Source: Sipunculus nudus (Eukaryota > Annelida > Sipuncula > Golfingiida > Sipunculidae). From it: DNA of 64,000 bases. A program made the position numbers and the translations under genes. This document shows, in pieces, positions 1-10,470 of the stretch (position 1 is its first letter; the number at the start of each line of letters is the position of its first letter). A model generated the notes under the pieces. The model had not been told where the DNA came from. It worked only from the letters and a program-made list of their open reading frames with translations, and did not search any database. The stretch is taken from positions 60,546,250-60,610,249 of the forward strand of contig CM049318.1 of the NCBI GenBank assembly GCA_026874595.1, written 5' to 3'.

Positions 1-380
1 CAACCAAAAGTAAGTTCCCACTTGCCTGTCAGGGCTAGTGAGGGCAAGCGAGTCTTTTAAACCTAAAAAGAGAGGCCTGAATCATATATAATCTTCAGTT
101 TTTTTTCCATGGACAAATGAATCATATTGATAATATCTCTTCACCTTTAATAACCTGTTCATTCATCTGTACAAATACTAGAGAGATATAATGAACAAGC
201 AAACATATGAACTTGTTTAATGTCTAACATGTAATTTTAAAACAAATGACACAATCATGTGGAACCATATGTGTTTGTGGCTGTGATCACTGATTACTGT
301 AGGACAAGTAAAAATCCACCTAGGGCAAATAAAAGTGAGATGTTACTTGCACGAGGGGGCAAGTGCATCAAAAGTTAACA
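1..380. other. No recognised gene
   Basis: AT-rich sequence with a small inverted motif near 330-372 (ACTTGC ... GGCAAGT). No coding signal seen. Confidence 0.6.
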
Positions 381-785
381 TTTGCCCTGTAACAGTGGGC
401 ACTTTAAGTAGAAGTAACCTCTAGAGCTACTGTTTTGACAAGTGAAGTCGGATCAGGATTAACCAAGCTAGCTTAATTATAAATACTGAACCCTGCTTAT
501 ACATTTATGTACTTTGTATTGGCTGAACAAAAGACTTTGAATGGTCATATTATTTCAAGCCTCTAGAGCTGTGGATTTTGTCAAACCCTGTAATGGCAGG
601 CACTTTCAGTAGATGTAACCTCTGGAACTGTGGTTTTGACAAGTGAAGTCAGATTAGGATTAACCTAGCTAGCTTAATTATCAATGTTGAACCCTACTTA
701 CATATTTATGTACTTTGTATTGGATGAACAAAAGATTCTGAATAGTCACATTATCTCAAGCTTCTAAAGCCATGGGATTTAAACC
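381..785 (+). repeat. Direct duplication, about 200-bp unit, two diverged copies
   Basis: The segment starting CCCTGTAACAGTGGGCACTT at 385 recurs about 201 bp later (586, CCCTGTAATGGCAGGCACTT). Both copies continue in parallel through AACCTAGCTAGCTTAATTAT-type sequence to CTCTAGAGC/CTTCTAAAGC. Function unknown. Confidence 0.8.
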
Positions 786-1133
786 TGCGGATCTGTGAGA
801 GAAAAGCTTCGTGGATTGTTAGAGGATCAATACCTGGGGGATCAATGGTTGTTCCTGCATTAGTCCTGTAATAAATATTAAGGAGACCTTTTAACTAACC
901 CCTATTAGTCTCCCACTGTAGGTGTATATATATCAATCATATTAGTTCCAGTGAAATAACTTGCTGGATTAAATGTTTAAACTTTTAACAAGGGTCATTA
1001 TGCTTACTAGGACACAAACTGCAAGTCCCTACATGCGCAACTACATATCTGTAGAATGGTAGCTCTAGGAACATGATATTATATAAATGGTTAATTTGAC
1101 TCTCAATTGCTGTTTGGTAGAGGTCGCTGCCTC

Positions 1134-1462
1134 CTTTTTTTTTAAAATGCTTGCTTAACTAATTACTGTGTACATCTGCAGAATTCCATTCACGTTTCAG
1201 ACTGTGACAAGGGCTTACATGTGATAATCCTGGCATCAACCAGGCTCGGTGCTGCTGGGTCATAACAAAGAGGAACCCCCTAAAGGCTTACTCGTTTGTG
1301 AGTGAAACACAACTTTTGGGCAAAGTCTCCCTATTGAGCCTGCAGAATGCACATCCTGGGTGGGGGCCGGCCATGAAAAATCTCACTCCTTCTCGGCTCA
1401 GATTTGAACTCACAACTCCCTGCTTTAAGCCCTTTACTTTCCCCTATGACCACAGAAGCCAG
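1134..1462 (-). mobile_element. tRNA-derived SINE, family A
   Basis: It shares several blocks with 48494-48873 and 52051-52432: poly-T (poly-A of the minus-strand element) at the left, CAGAATTCCATT, GCTGGGTCATAACA, GCCTGCAGA and GAAAAATCTCACT. At the right end it has a minus-strand tRNA-like head with a B-box-like GAGTTCAAATCTG. Confidence 0.75.
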
Positions 1463-1999
1463 TCTTTTACTTCTACTCTTAATGCTGTCAATAATATTGT
1501 ACTTCTAACATTTGTTATCATACACACTGATGGGGATCTCTAAATTGGTCTTGGTTTCCAGATGGATTATAAGACCATTCAGTTTTGGTCTGGATGGACT
1601 CAGCCTTGATGCTAATTGGTCTTGATCTCGAAATCCAGTCTTGACTTGGACAGCAAGCAGATATTCAGATTTTATAAAGTATACACCATAATTTTTCTTC
1701 ACTCAACTAAAGGCTACAAGTACACACTGCATTGTTGATCAAGTAGCAATTACATACTAACTGCTATTTAAAGGTACAGTGATACCTTGTGAGGACACTG
1801 ACAATATTATAAGGGATTATATGAGTCAATTAAGGGATTAATAGCTGTTCTTTTGAACCTTTGTCTGCAGCAGTTATCTGATGAGTGGGATACTGTAGTA
1901 TACATAGGCAGCTACACAATCACACTATAGCCAGATCACTTCTGGTATTTACTTGTCTCTGTGTCTGTCTCATAGTAAACTAGAATACGGGTAGTCGAC
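1463..1999. other. No recognised feature
   Basis: A short pair GGTCTTGGTTTCC / GGTCTTGATCTCG near 1547-1630 hints at a degenerate local duplication. Nothing coding seen. Confidence 0.5.
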
Positions 2000-2129
2000 A
2001 AGCGACTCCGTGTATCCGCCTAAATCAGAGTGGAACGGGTGAAGTAAGGCATGGATTGAGTGGCAAGGGGAAATAGAGTGTTGCATATTAGCTTGGATGT
2101 CTACAGCCAAATTGTGTATGTAGGTTGCC

Positions 2130-4060
2130 CCCCCTACCACAAAATCCAGAAAGCCGTCCAAGTTGTATACATATGCAAAATTTAAGGCAAATAAGTCAAA
2201 CCACTACATGTGTATAAGTGATTTTAGCCCGTGGCAGACAAACAGATGGAAGCAGAGCAAAAATGGTTGCAGGTGACGCCACCAGTTTTGTGTATGATAA
2301 AGAGCTATGTGAGAACTATACACACGCAAAACTTTGGCCCAATCAGTCAAACGGTTCCCAAGATATGAGCTTGGATATCTGATGCATAAACTAGAATGCA
2401 GGTGGCGCCACCTGTCATAAAATCAAGAGAGCTGTTGGGGATGTATAAACCTGCAAAATTTTAGGCAGATATGTCAAACCACTGTCGAGATATGAGTGAT
2501 TTTATCCCATGGCAGACAAACAGACAGGAGCTGTGCAAAAATGGCTGCAGGCGGCGCCACCAGTTTTGCGTATGATGAAGAGCTATGTGAGATCTATACA
2601 CATGCAAAATTTTGGCCCAATCGGTCAAACGGTTCCCGAGATATGAGCTTGGATGTCTGCAGCGTAAACGTGAATTTAGGTGGCGCCACCTGTCATAAAA
2701 TCAGAAAAGCTATCCAGGATGTATATGCATGCCGAATTTCAGGTGAATTAGTCAAGTCACTGCAGAGATATGAGTGATTTAAACCCAAGGCAGACGAACA
2801 GATGGACACTGTGCAAACATGGTTGCAGGTGGCACCACCATTTTTTGTGTATGTTATAAAGCTCTCCAAGGGCTACATTTGTGCAAAAAAATTTTCCTGA
2901 TCGGTCAAATGGTTCCTGAGATATGAGCTTGGATGTCTGCAGTGTAAACGTGAATGTAGGTGGCGCCACCTGTCATAAAATCAGAAAAGCTATCCAGGAT
3001 GTATATGCATGCCGAATTTCAGGTGAATTAGTCAAGTCACTGCAGAGATATGAGTGATTTAAACCCAAGGCAGACGGACAGATGGACACTGTGCAAACAT
3101 GGTTGCAGGTGGCACCACCATTTTTTGTGTATGTTATAAAGCTCTCCAAGGGCTACATTCATGCCAAAAAATTTTCCTGATCGGTCAAATGTTCCTGAGA
3201 TATGAGCTTGGATGTCTGCAGTGTAAACGTGAATGTAGGTGGCGCCTCCTGTCATAAAATCAGAAAAGCTATCCAGGATGTATATGCATGCCGAATTTCA
3301 GGTGAATTAGTCAAGTCACTGCAGAGATATGAGTGATTTTTACCCAAGGCAGACGAACAGATGGACACAGTACAAACATGGTTGCAGGTGGCACCACCAT
3401 TTTTTGTGTATGTTATAAAGCTCTCCAAGGGCTACATTTGTGCAAAAAAATTTTCCTGATCGGTCAAATGGTTCCTGAGATATGAGCTTGGATGTCTGCA
3501 GCGTAAACATGAATGTAGGTGGCGCCACCTGTCATAAAATCAAAAAGCTATCCAGGATGTTTACGCATGCCGAATTTCAGGTGAATTAGTCTAGTCACTG
3601 CAGAGATATGAGTGATTTTAACCCAAGACAGACGAACAGATGGACACTGTGCAAACATGGTTGCAGGTGGCACCACCATTTTTTGTGTATGTTATAAAGC
3701 TCTCCAAGGGCTACATTTGTGCAAAAAAATTTTCCTGATCGGTCAAACAGTTCCTGAGATATGAGCTTGGATGTCTGCAGCGTAAACGTGAATGTAGGTG
3801 GCGCCACCTGTCATAAAATCAGAAAAGCTATCCAGGATGTATAGGCATGCCGAATTTCAGGTGAATTAGTCAAGTCACTGCAGAGATATGAGTGATTTTT
3901 ACCCAAGGCAGACGAACAGATGGACACTGTGCAAACATGGTTGCAGGTGGCGCCACCATTTTTTGTGTATGTTATAAAGCTCTCCAAGGGCTACATTTGT
4001 GCAAAAAAAAATTCCTGATCGGTCAAACGGTTCCCGAGATATGTGGGTTTATGTGTGGAA
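2130..4060. repeat. 280-bp satellite array, about 7 copies, each a dimer of 140-bp half-units
   Basis: The anchor TATCCAGGATGTATATGCAT recurs at 2711, 2991, 3270, 3549 and 3829 (period 279-280), with two more diverged copies to the left. Each unit has two related halves, each opening with the palindrome GGTGGCGCCACC (or GGTGGCACCACC) and ending GAGATATGAG. The short open frames on both strands here (repeated NRSNGS, HKKWWCHLQP) are products of the repeat. Confidence 0.9.
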
Positions 4061-4221
4061 ACAGACGCACAAACGGACGCAGAGCCCAGAGGAAAGGTCA
4101 GGGCGCAGCAGTTCACATGTGACCCGAACATAATCCCGGGTTTCGTAAAATTCCGCCCAGCGGTTACGGAGGAGTTCTCCGGACACCTACGCAGCGGCGG
4201 CGGCGTGCAGCTGAAAACATA

Positions 4222-4251
4222 GTATCCGCAAAACTCTGTTTTGGCGGATAC
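4222..4251. other. Hairpin at the right end of the satellite element
   Basis: GTATCCGCAAAAC, loop TCT, GTTTTGGCGGATAC: 13 pairs with one bulged base. It is preceded by a GC-rich stretch (4130-4215) unlike the surrounding AT-rich DNA. Confidence 0.75.
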
Positions 4252-4285
4252 AATTATACATATACAACATCTTTAGGCTAGTGAG

Positions 4286-4558
4286 TAAACAGACAGTGAA
4301 ATGTACCATTTGGTGTACAATGTAAACTTACACTAATCATAAATGAGTAGATTACTCCAAGTATGATGACTGCACATACCATCATTTAGGCAGGCATTAG
4401 TAATATGTTGATATATCACGTTGTTGGCAGTATCATGAACAGTAAGTAAATATAACTGGTATCATGTCAAATCCCACAGACCAACAAGCCTAGTGTATGT
4501 TTATATACCTACACATATGATATCAGAGAGTCAGTAGGAGAGTGAAACATGACAGAGA
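4286..4558. other. Spacer between two tandem arrays
   Basis: AT-rich, no coding or repeat signal recognised. Confidence 0.5.
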
Positions 4559-6670
4559 GGACCCCTTAGTATTCCATCAATTATATAGACAGGACCCCTT
4601 GGTACTCCATCAATTTTATAGACAGGGCCCCTTGGTACTCCATCAATTTTATAGACAGGGCCCTTTGGTACTCCATCAATTTTATAGACAGGACCCCTTG
4701 GTACTCTATCAATTTTATAGACAGGACCCCTTGGTACTCCATCAATTTTAAAGACAGGACCACTTGGTACTCCATCAATTTTATAGACAGGGCCCCTTGG
4801 TACTCCATCAATTTTATAGACAGGACCCCTTGGTACTCTATCAATTTTATAGACAGGACCTCTTGGTACTCCAACAATTTTATAGACAGGGCCCCTTGGT
4901 AATCTATCAATTTTATAGACAGGACCCCCTGGTACACCATCAGTTTTTAAGACAGGACCCCTTGGTACTCCATCAATTTTATAGACAGGGCCCCTTGGTA
5001 CTCCATCAATTTTATAGACAGGACCCCTTGGTACTCCATCAATTTTATAGACAGGACCCCTTGGTACTCCATCAATTTTATAGACAGGACCCCTTGGTAC
5101 TCCATCAATTTTATAGACAGGACCCCCTGGTACTCCATCAATATTATAGTAAGGAGCCCTTGGTACTCCACCAATTTTAAAGACAGGACCCCTTGGTACT
5201 CCATCAATTTTACAGACAGGGCCCCTTGGTACTCCATCAATTTTATAGACAGGACCCCTTGGTACTCCATCAATTTTATAGACAGGACCCCTTGGTACTC
5301 CATCAATTTTATAGACAGGACCCCCTGGTACTCCATCAATATTATAGACAGGAGCCCTTGGTACTCCATCAATTTTAAAGACAGGACCCCTTGGTACTCC
5401 ATCAATTTTATAGACAAGGCCCCTTGGTACTCCAACAATTTTACAGACAGGGCCCCTTGGTACTCCATCAATTTTATAGACAAGGCCCCTTGGTACTCCA
5501 ACAATTTTACAGACAGGGCCCCTTGGTACTCCATCAATTTTATAGACAGGACCCCTTGGTACTCCATCAATTTTATAGACAAGACCCCTTGGTACTCCAT
5601 CAATTTTATAGACAGGACCCCTTGGTACTCCATCAATTTTATAGACAGGACCCCTTGGTACTCCATCAATTTTACAGACAGGACCCCTTGGTACTCCATC
5701 AATTTTATAGACAAGACCCCTTGGTACTCCATCAATTTTATAGACAGGACCCCTTGGTACTCCATCAATTTTAAAGACAGGACCCCTTGGTACTCCATCA
5801 ATTTTATAGACAGGACCCCTTGGTACTCCATCAATTTTATAGACAGGACCCCTTGGTACTCCATCAATTTTATAGACAGGACCCCTTGGTACTCCATCAA
5901 TTTTATAGACAGGACCCCTTGGTACTCCAACAATTTTATAGACAGGACCCCTTGGTACTCCATCAATTTTATAGACAGGACCCCTTGGTACTCCAACAAT
6001 TTTATAGACAGGACCCCTTGGTACTCCATCAATTTTATAGACAGGAGCCCTTGGTACTCCATCAATTTTATAGACAGGACCCCTTGGTACTCTATCAATT
6101 TTATAGACAGGACCCCTTGGTACTCAATCAATTTTATAGACAGGACCCCTTGGTACTCCATCAATTTTATAGATAGGACCCCTTGGTACTCCATCAGTTT
6201 TATAGACAGGACCCCTTGGTACTCCATCAATTTTATAGACAGGACCCCTTGGTACTCCATCAATTTTATAGACAAGACCCCTTGGTACTCCATCAATTTT
6301 ATAGACAGGACCCCTTGGTACTCCATCAATTTTAAAGACAGGACCCCTTGGTACTCCATCAATTTTATAGACAGGACCCCTTGGTACTCCATCAATTTTA
6401 TAGACAGGACCCCTTGGTACTCCATCAATTTTATAGACAAGACCCCTTGGTACTCCATCAATTTTATAGACAGGACCCCATGGTACTCCATCAATTTTAT
6501 AGACAGGACCCCTTGGTACTCCAACAATTTTATAAACAGGACCCCTTGGTACTCCATCAATTTTATAGACAGGAGCCCTTGGTACTCCATCAATTTTATA
6601 GACAGGACCCCTTGGTACTCCATCAATTTTATAGACAGGGCCCCTTGGTACTCCATCAATTATATACAGG
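4559..6670. repeat. 33-bp minisatellite, 64 units without indels
   Basis: Consensus GGACCCCTTGGTACTCCATC then AATTTTATAGACA. Units stay in register from 4559 to the last unit (which has a 2-nt deletion). Point variants are shared between units (GGGCC, ACAAGACC, CCAACAATT, TTTAAAG, GGAGCCC). They recur at spacings of 66, 132 or 198 bp, showing local higher-order duplication. Because 33 is a multiple of 3, several frames on both strands are open (an 11-residue repeat, EYQGVLSIKLM, on the minus strand). This is not evidence of a gene. Confidence 0.97.
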
Positions 6671-6880
6671 ATCCCTGGGTTAATCATCACTGTTGAAGAC
6701 AATGACTCCTAGGTTCATCGTTGCTGTTATAGACAGGACAAATGGGTTATTCATCAGTGACATACAGGACAAATGGGTTAATCAACACTATTAAAGACAA
6801 GACTCCTGGGTTCACCAGTACTGTTATAGACAGGATCTGTGAGTTTACCAGTATCATCTGTGTGATATAGACAGGACCTC
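6671..6880. repeat. Degenerate continuation of the 33-bp array
   Basis: The blocks GACAGGATCCCTGGGTTAATC, GACAATGACTCCTAGGTT, GACAGGACAAATGGGTTA and GACAAGACTCCTGGGTTC recur about every 30-40 bp with indels. This looks like the decayed edge of the same array. Confidence 0.7.
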
Positions 6881-7275
6881 TGGTCTTTTTTAATTCAAGC
6901 AAACTCAAGGTTTTTGAGAACCTGTAAAACCTGCGTACTTAGATATGATTGAAATATAAACATTTTAGACATTCACTGAAGTTTGGTAAAATGATTATAA
7001 CTGAACAAAATGTCAGACATGACATAAAACAATAAACAAAGGTTGGTGAATCTTTGATGGTACTTGACATCAAGTATTAATATCCAATACCTGGTATTTT
7101 TATATCTCCCCACAAAAACTACAGCTGATGCTGACAAAAAACAATAATTAACAACCGTGTCAGGACCATAGGGGTCAACCACAGTGTCACAGATGTCCCA
7201 CACTGTACAGGTACACATCAAAGGTAAACACCTGGCAGGTAGTCTCACCTGTAACTAAACATATTTCATACTTCT
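6881..7275. other. No recognised feature
   Basis: AT-rich, no coding or repeat signal recognised. Confidence 0.5.
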
Positions 7276-7555
7276 CATGATGACAGGCATACTGGTCTGA
7301 CCTCTTTCATATGTCATATATCTATATACTCAAATAAACTTTTGATGAGATATTTTTTTTACTTATGCAATTAAAATATAATTTTGATTGATATGTTAAC
7401 AGTTAAATGATGACAAGCATACTGGACTGACCTCTCTGTTATGTAATGTATCTATAGACTCAAACTTTTGATGTGATCTTTTTTTTCTTTATGCAGATAT
7501 AATATAGTTCTGATTGTTATATTAACAGTAAAATATAGTTCTGATTGTTATATGC
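7276..7555 (+). repeat. Tandem duplication of about 130 bp
   Basis: ATGATGACAGGCATACTGG ... ACTTTTGATGAGAT recurs as ATGATGACAAGCATACTGG ... ACTTTTGATGTGAT about 130 bp on. It is followed by two copies of AATATAGTTCTGATTGTTAT. Confidence 0.8.
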
Positions 7556-7601
7556 TTATGATCTGTCATGACCAGAATTCTGGCTGAATCAACACAGGGA
7601 T

Positions 7602-7766
7602 TTGATCTTGCATGGATTTGGATCAGCCCAACCTGATCTTGCATGGATTTGGTTCAGTCCAACACTGATCTTGCATGGATTTAGTTCAGCCCAACACTAA
7701 GCTTGCATGGATTTGGTTCAGCCCAACCCTGATCTTGCATGGATTTGGTTCAGCCCAACACTGATC
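7602..7766 (+). repeat. 32-bp tandem repeat, about 5 copies
   Basis: The unit begins GATCTTGCATGGATTTGGTT and ends CAGCCCAACACT. Copies differ by a few substitutions and one short indel. Confidence 0.88.
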
Positions 7767-8024
7767 CTGCTCAGACAATAATTAGGCCTGACTCAGTCCT
7801 CATCTGATTCTGAATAAATTATATCTATTCACGATCTGTGCTGACAAAAATCCTGATCCTGACTGATTCATAATTAGACAAGGACCTGGGCTAACTTTAT
7901 TCTTATCCTGCTCAAACTGAATGTAATCAATAGCACAAAATAAATCATACTTAAAGATAAATAAGTTCATCTGGAGGTTCCTTTAAAACCAGCTATTAAT
8001 CAACCCTATCTACAGAACTTATGT
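7767..8024. other. No recognised feature
   Basis: A CCTGACTGAT/TCCTGCTCA-rich, vaguely repetitive stretch. No gene seen. Confidence 0.4.
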
Positions 8025-8415
8025 GATTTCTGACTAACTTTTAATATATATAAATACACTCAAGGTAATTTCTTTTTGGAAAAGTTCCTTAACACATAGG
8101 TGACAGCTTGATTAGCTATAGGCTGTAAGTAAACACAGCAACAGTGACAAATGGGAAAACCAAGTAACATATAAGGTGGTTGGTGTGTATATGTGCAGAA
8201 GCTGAAAGGTCACTAGTTGCAAAACACCCTTTGCAAACACTGGTTTGTCTGACTTGCTGCCAGATATCCTTTTAGAATGTATTCGGATTATTTGGTGGGT
8301 GTCCCACTTGTTATAAACATGTGGATATAAACAAAAGGAACAACCTATGTGTAAGGTGCAAAGTGATTGGCGTTTTGTCCTATTTTTATCAAAGGTTAAG
8401 GGGTTATCTTAAGTT
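8025..8415 (+). repeat. Dispersed repeat E, copy 1
   Basis: It aligns over about 390 bp with 38255-38700 in the same orientation. Shared blocks are TTTGCAAA-CACTGG, TCTGACTTGCTGCCAGAT and TTATAAACATGT-GATATAA. No coding capacity; an old non-autonomous transposon or LINE fragment is possible. Confidence 0.75.
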
Positions 8416-9239
8416 AACAGACATCAGATATTGGAATAGGCCCTTTACGTTAATACAGCTAGGAGTCTGACATAGCATTCAATCTAGCAGGGGGCCTGTT
8501 CTGCTGCATTACAGATATATCCCCAGGTGTAAAATATAATAATGATATTTAAAACTTAATACAATTATCATTTATTTCAAAGTCAACTTTAAGATGAACC
8601 AAGAAAAATTCTCGTTTGTATATATTTTGAAGGATCAAGATACATAATGACTACATGATAGTTTTGAATCTAACACATGCAATTAATCATGATGCTCCTA
8701 GGCACATTCAAAGTTATGTATAAAATCAATAAGCACTCAATATAATAATACACTAGAGGACATCAATCATGTCTGGTTCAGTGGCCTTCACATTTCCGTG
8801 GCCTCAGCTGACACTCAGTTTGTATTCCAGATCAGTATGCTTTGTCCAGCTCTGATGGGCCGTACAGTTGGTGACAATAAACGAGGGAAGCCACTGACCA
8901 CAGGGCCTCATAACTCCCTCTTGTCTCTACCTGCGGGGCATAATCAACACCTCGGGTAGTGATGGATTGGGTGAGCGTTCAGATGAAATGGACGGCAGGG
9001 GGCACAGGTGAAAAATTCACCTCTGTCTAAGAAGTGTGTCAAATATTCATTACTCAATTTACCTGTGATCAACCTGTCAGTTAAGTTGTGACTATCACCA
9101 GAATGACCTCTTGTTCCTATACAGCAGAACTTCAATAATTCAAATACTGATTATGTCATATTTCAGTTATCAGACTTTGTGGACCTAAAGACCAACTGAA
9201 CATACACTCTACTTACGGAAAATATCAAAATCTCTGATT
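8416..9239. other. No recognised gene
   Basis: It contains a locally GC-richer stretch (8770-9020). A 63-codon minus-strand frame is open there but shows no known domain or splice context. Confidence 0.5.
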
Positions 9240-9562
9240 TTTTTTACTTGTTTTTACTTAAATGATAGATCCACCACCATTTGGTGGACCTGTTTACTGA
9301 TTTAAGATGAAGGAACAAAGGGAACCATATGATAAGAATAATATGCAGTTATTTTTACAGCCTATATAGATGGATTTTAGGTTTTATATCCACAGCAATC
9401 AAATAATCTAGATATTATCACCTGTTGTTAAGACATTTTAGCAAATCTGCGCTTAAATCAAGAATTCACCATTAAGCCACTAAGGTTACATCTGGATTCA
9501 AACCGGGGAACCTTTGGCTCTGAAACCAAATACCATTACCACTACATTATGTTCTACCGAGG
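9240..9562 (-). mobile_element. tRNA-derived SINE, family D
   Basis: Reading the minus strand from about 9560: GTGGTAATGGTATTTGGTTT, then CAGAGCCAAAGG and a B-box-like GGTTTGAATCC. This is a tRNA-like head followed by a body shared with 22370-22560 (ATGATAAGAATAA) and more weakly with 10296-10470 and 38010-38210. Confidence 0.65.
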
Positions 9563-10295
9563 GCTGTTATAAGTTTTATCTTAATTTATTCATCTGAAGA
9601 ATCAATTTCCAGAACATATTGTTCTCTCAACTGTTTAGACTATTGAGGCTCTACTGTACAAGTTATTTTAAGATAAACTCTGGGATACATCATGTAGCCC
9701 CTATGCTCGCATGACTTTCTGGTGAAGTATTGTCTAAGCTGATGACTCAACATTGCAATGTCTATTAATAATTTCAAATGACTGTTCGACTATACCTACA
9801 ATTTATGAAATCTACAAGCTCGACCATCAGCTGATACATATTGGTGTGTGTGTTTACGATGAGGGTTTGTAAGAGGCAGTAGCCATTATTTGTGAATCTT
9901 CATTCACACTGACATAGATAACAACCTGTTTACAAAAGTCCTTTAACTACTTACAACTACATCACAGGCAGAAAGACTGAGAAGGACTGATGAAGATGGG
10001 GACTGTATCCAGGGTAACAAGGCGGTTACAATTGGTCGTAGTTGTACACATGGTGTACACCAAGTGTCTTGAAACAGGCCTGAGAATATTTATTGTCTTT
10101 TAACAATGAAGTGAAAGGTAATTTAGTAGCAAAGTTAATGTATAAATTAATAGAAGTGCTTAAGCATTACTAAGCAATAATGTATACAAAGATAAAATAT
10201 AGACAGTCAACTTGTTAAGGTCTCTAGCAAGTCTGTCTAGTGTCTGTAACAAGTGAATTATTATTATTATTATCAATATTTTTAATTTGTAATTA
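9563..10295. other. No recognised feature
   Basis: AT-rich sequence with a short (TTA)n run at 10258-10273. No coding signal. Confidence 0.5.
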
Positions 10296-10470
10296 AGGAA
10301 TGGGTCCATGGCCTAATGATGGCACTGTCTTCTGAATGAGGATGAACGTTACGATAAGACAATATAATAGGTTGTTCCAATGCCATCTGAATCTCAGGTT
10401 ATATATAAGGTTAGGGAATAATTTAGAAAAAAATACCATTTCATTTGGATATTAGAGCAAATTTCTGATG
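10296..10470. repeat. Family D repeat fragment
   Basis: GGTCCATGGCCT ... GCACTGTCT ... GGGAATAATTTAGA parallels 38010-38160 (GGTCCATGGCCT ... GCACTGTCT ... GGAATAATCCAGA). Confidence 0.6.

Larger units (their letters stand above)
2000..4285. mobile_element. Possible Helentron/HINE-like element carrying a satellite array
   Basis: GTATCCGCC at 2012-2020 is repeated inverted at 4243-4251 (GGCGGATAC). The right copy is also the 3' arm of a hairpin (4222-4251) with a 13-bp, one-bulge stem and a TCT loop. Between the two lies the 280-bp array. Inverted subterminal repeats, a 3' hairpin and internal tandem repeats are the known layout of non-autonomous Helentrons (HINEs) in molluscs. The assignment is an inference; no Rep/helicase coding is present. 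Confidence 0.45.

Noticed and set aside
2757-4122. Series of 62-93-codon frames on both strands with similar sequence
   Set aside because: All are translations of the 280-bp satellite unit.
4559-6670. CRISPR array
   Set aside because: Units are contiguous without unique spacers, and the genome is animal.
4947-6702. Minus-strand frames of 570 and 192 codons with an 11-residue repeat (EYQGVLSIKLM)
   Set aside because: They arise because the 33-bp unit has no stop in several frames and is a multiple of three. Plus-strand frames are equally open, and there is no splice or start context.
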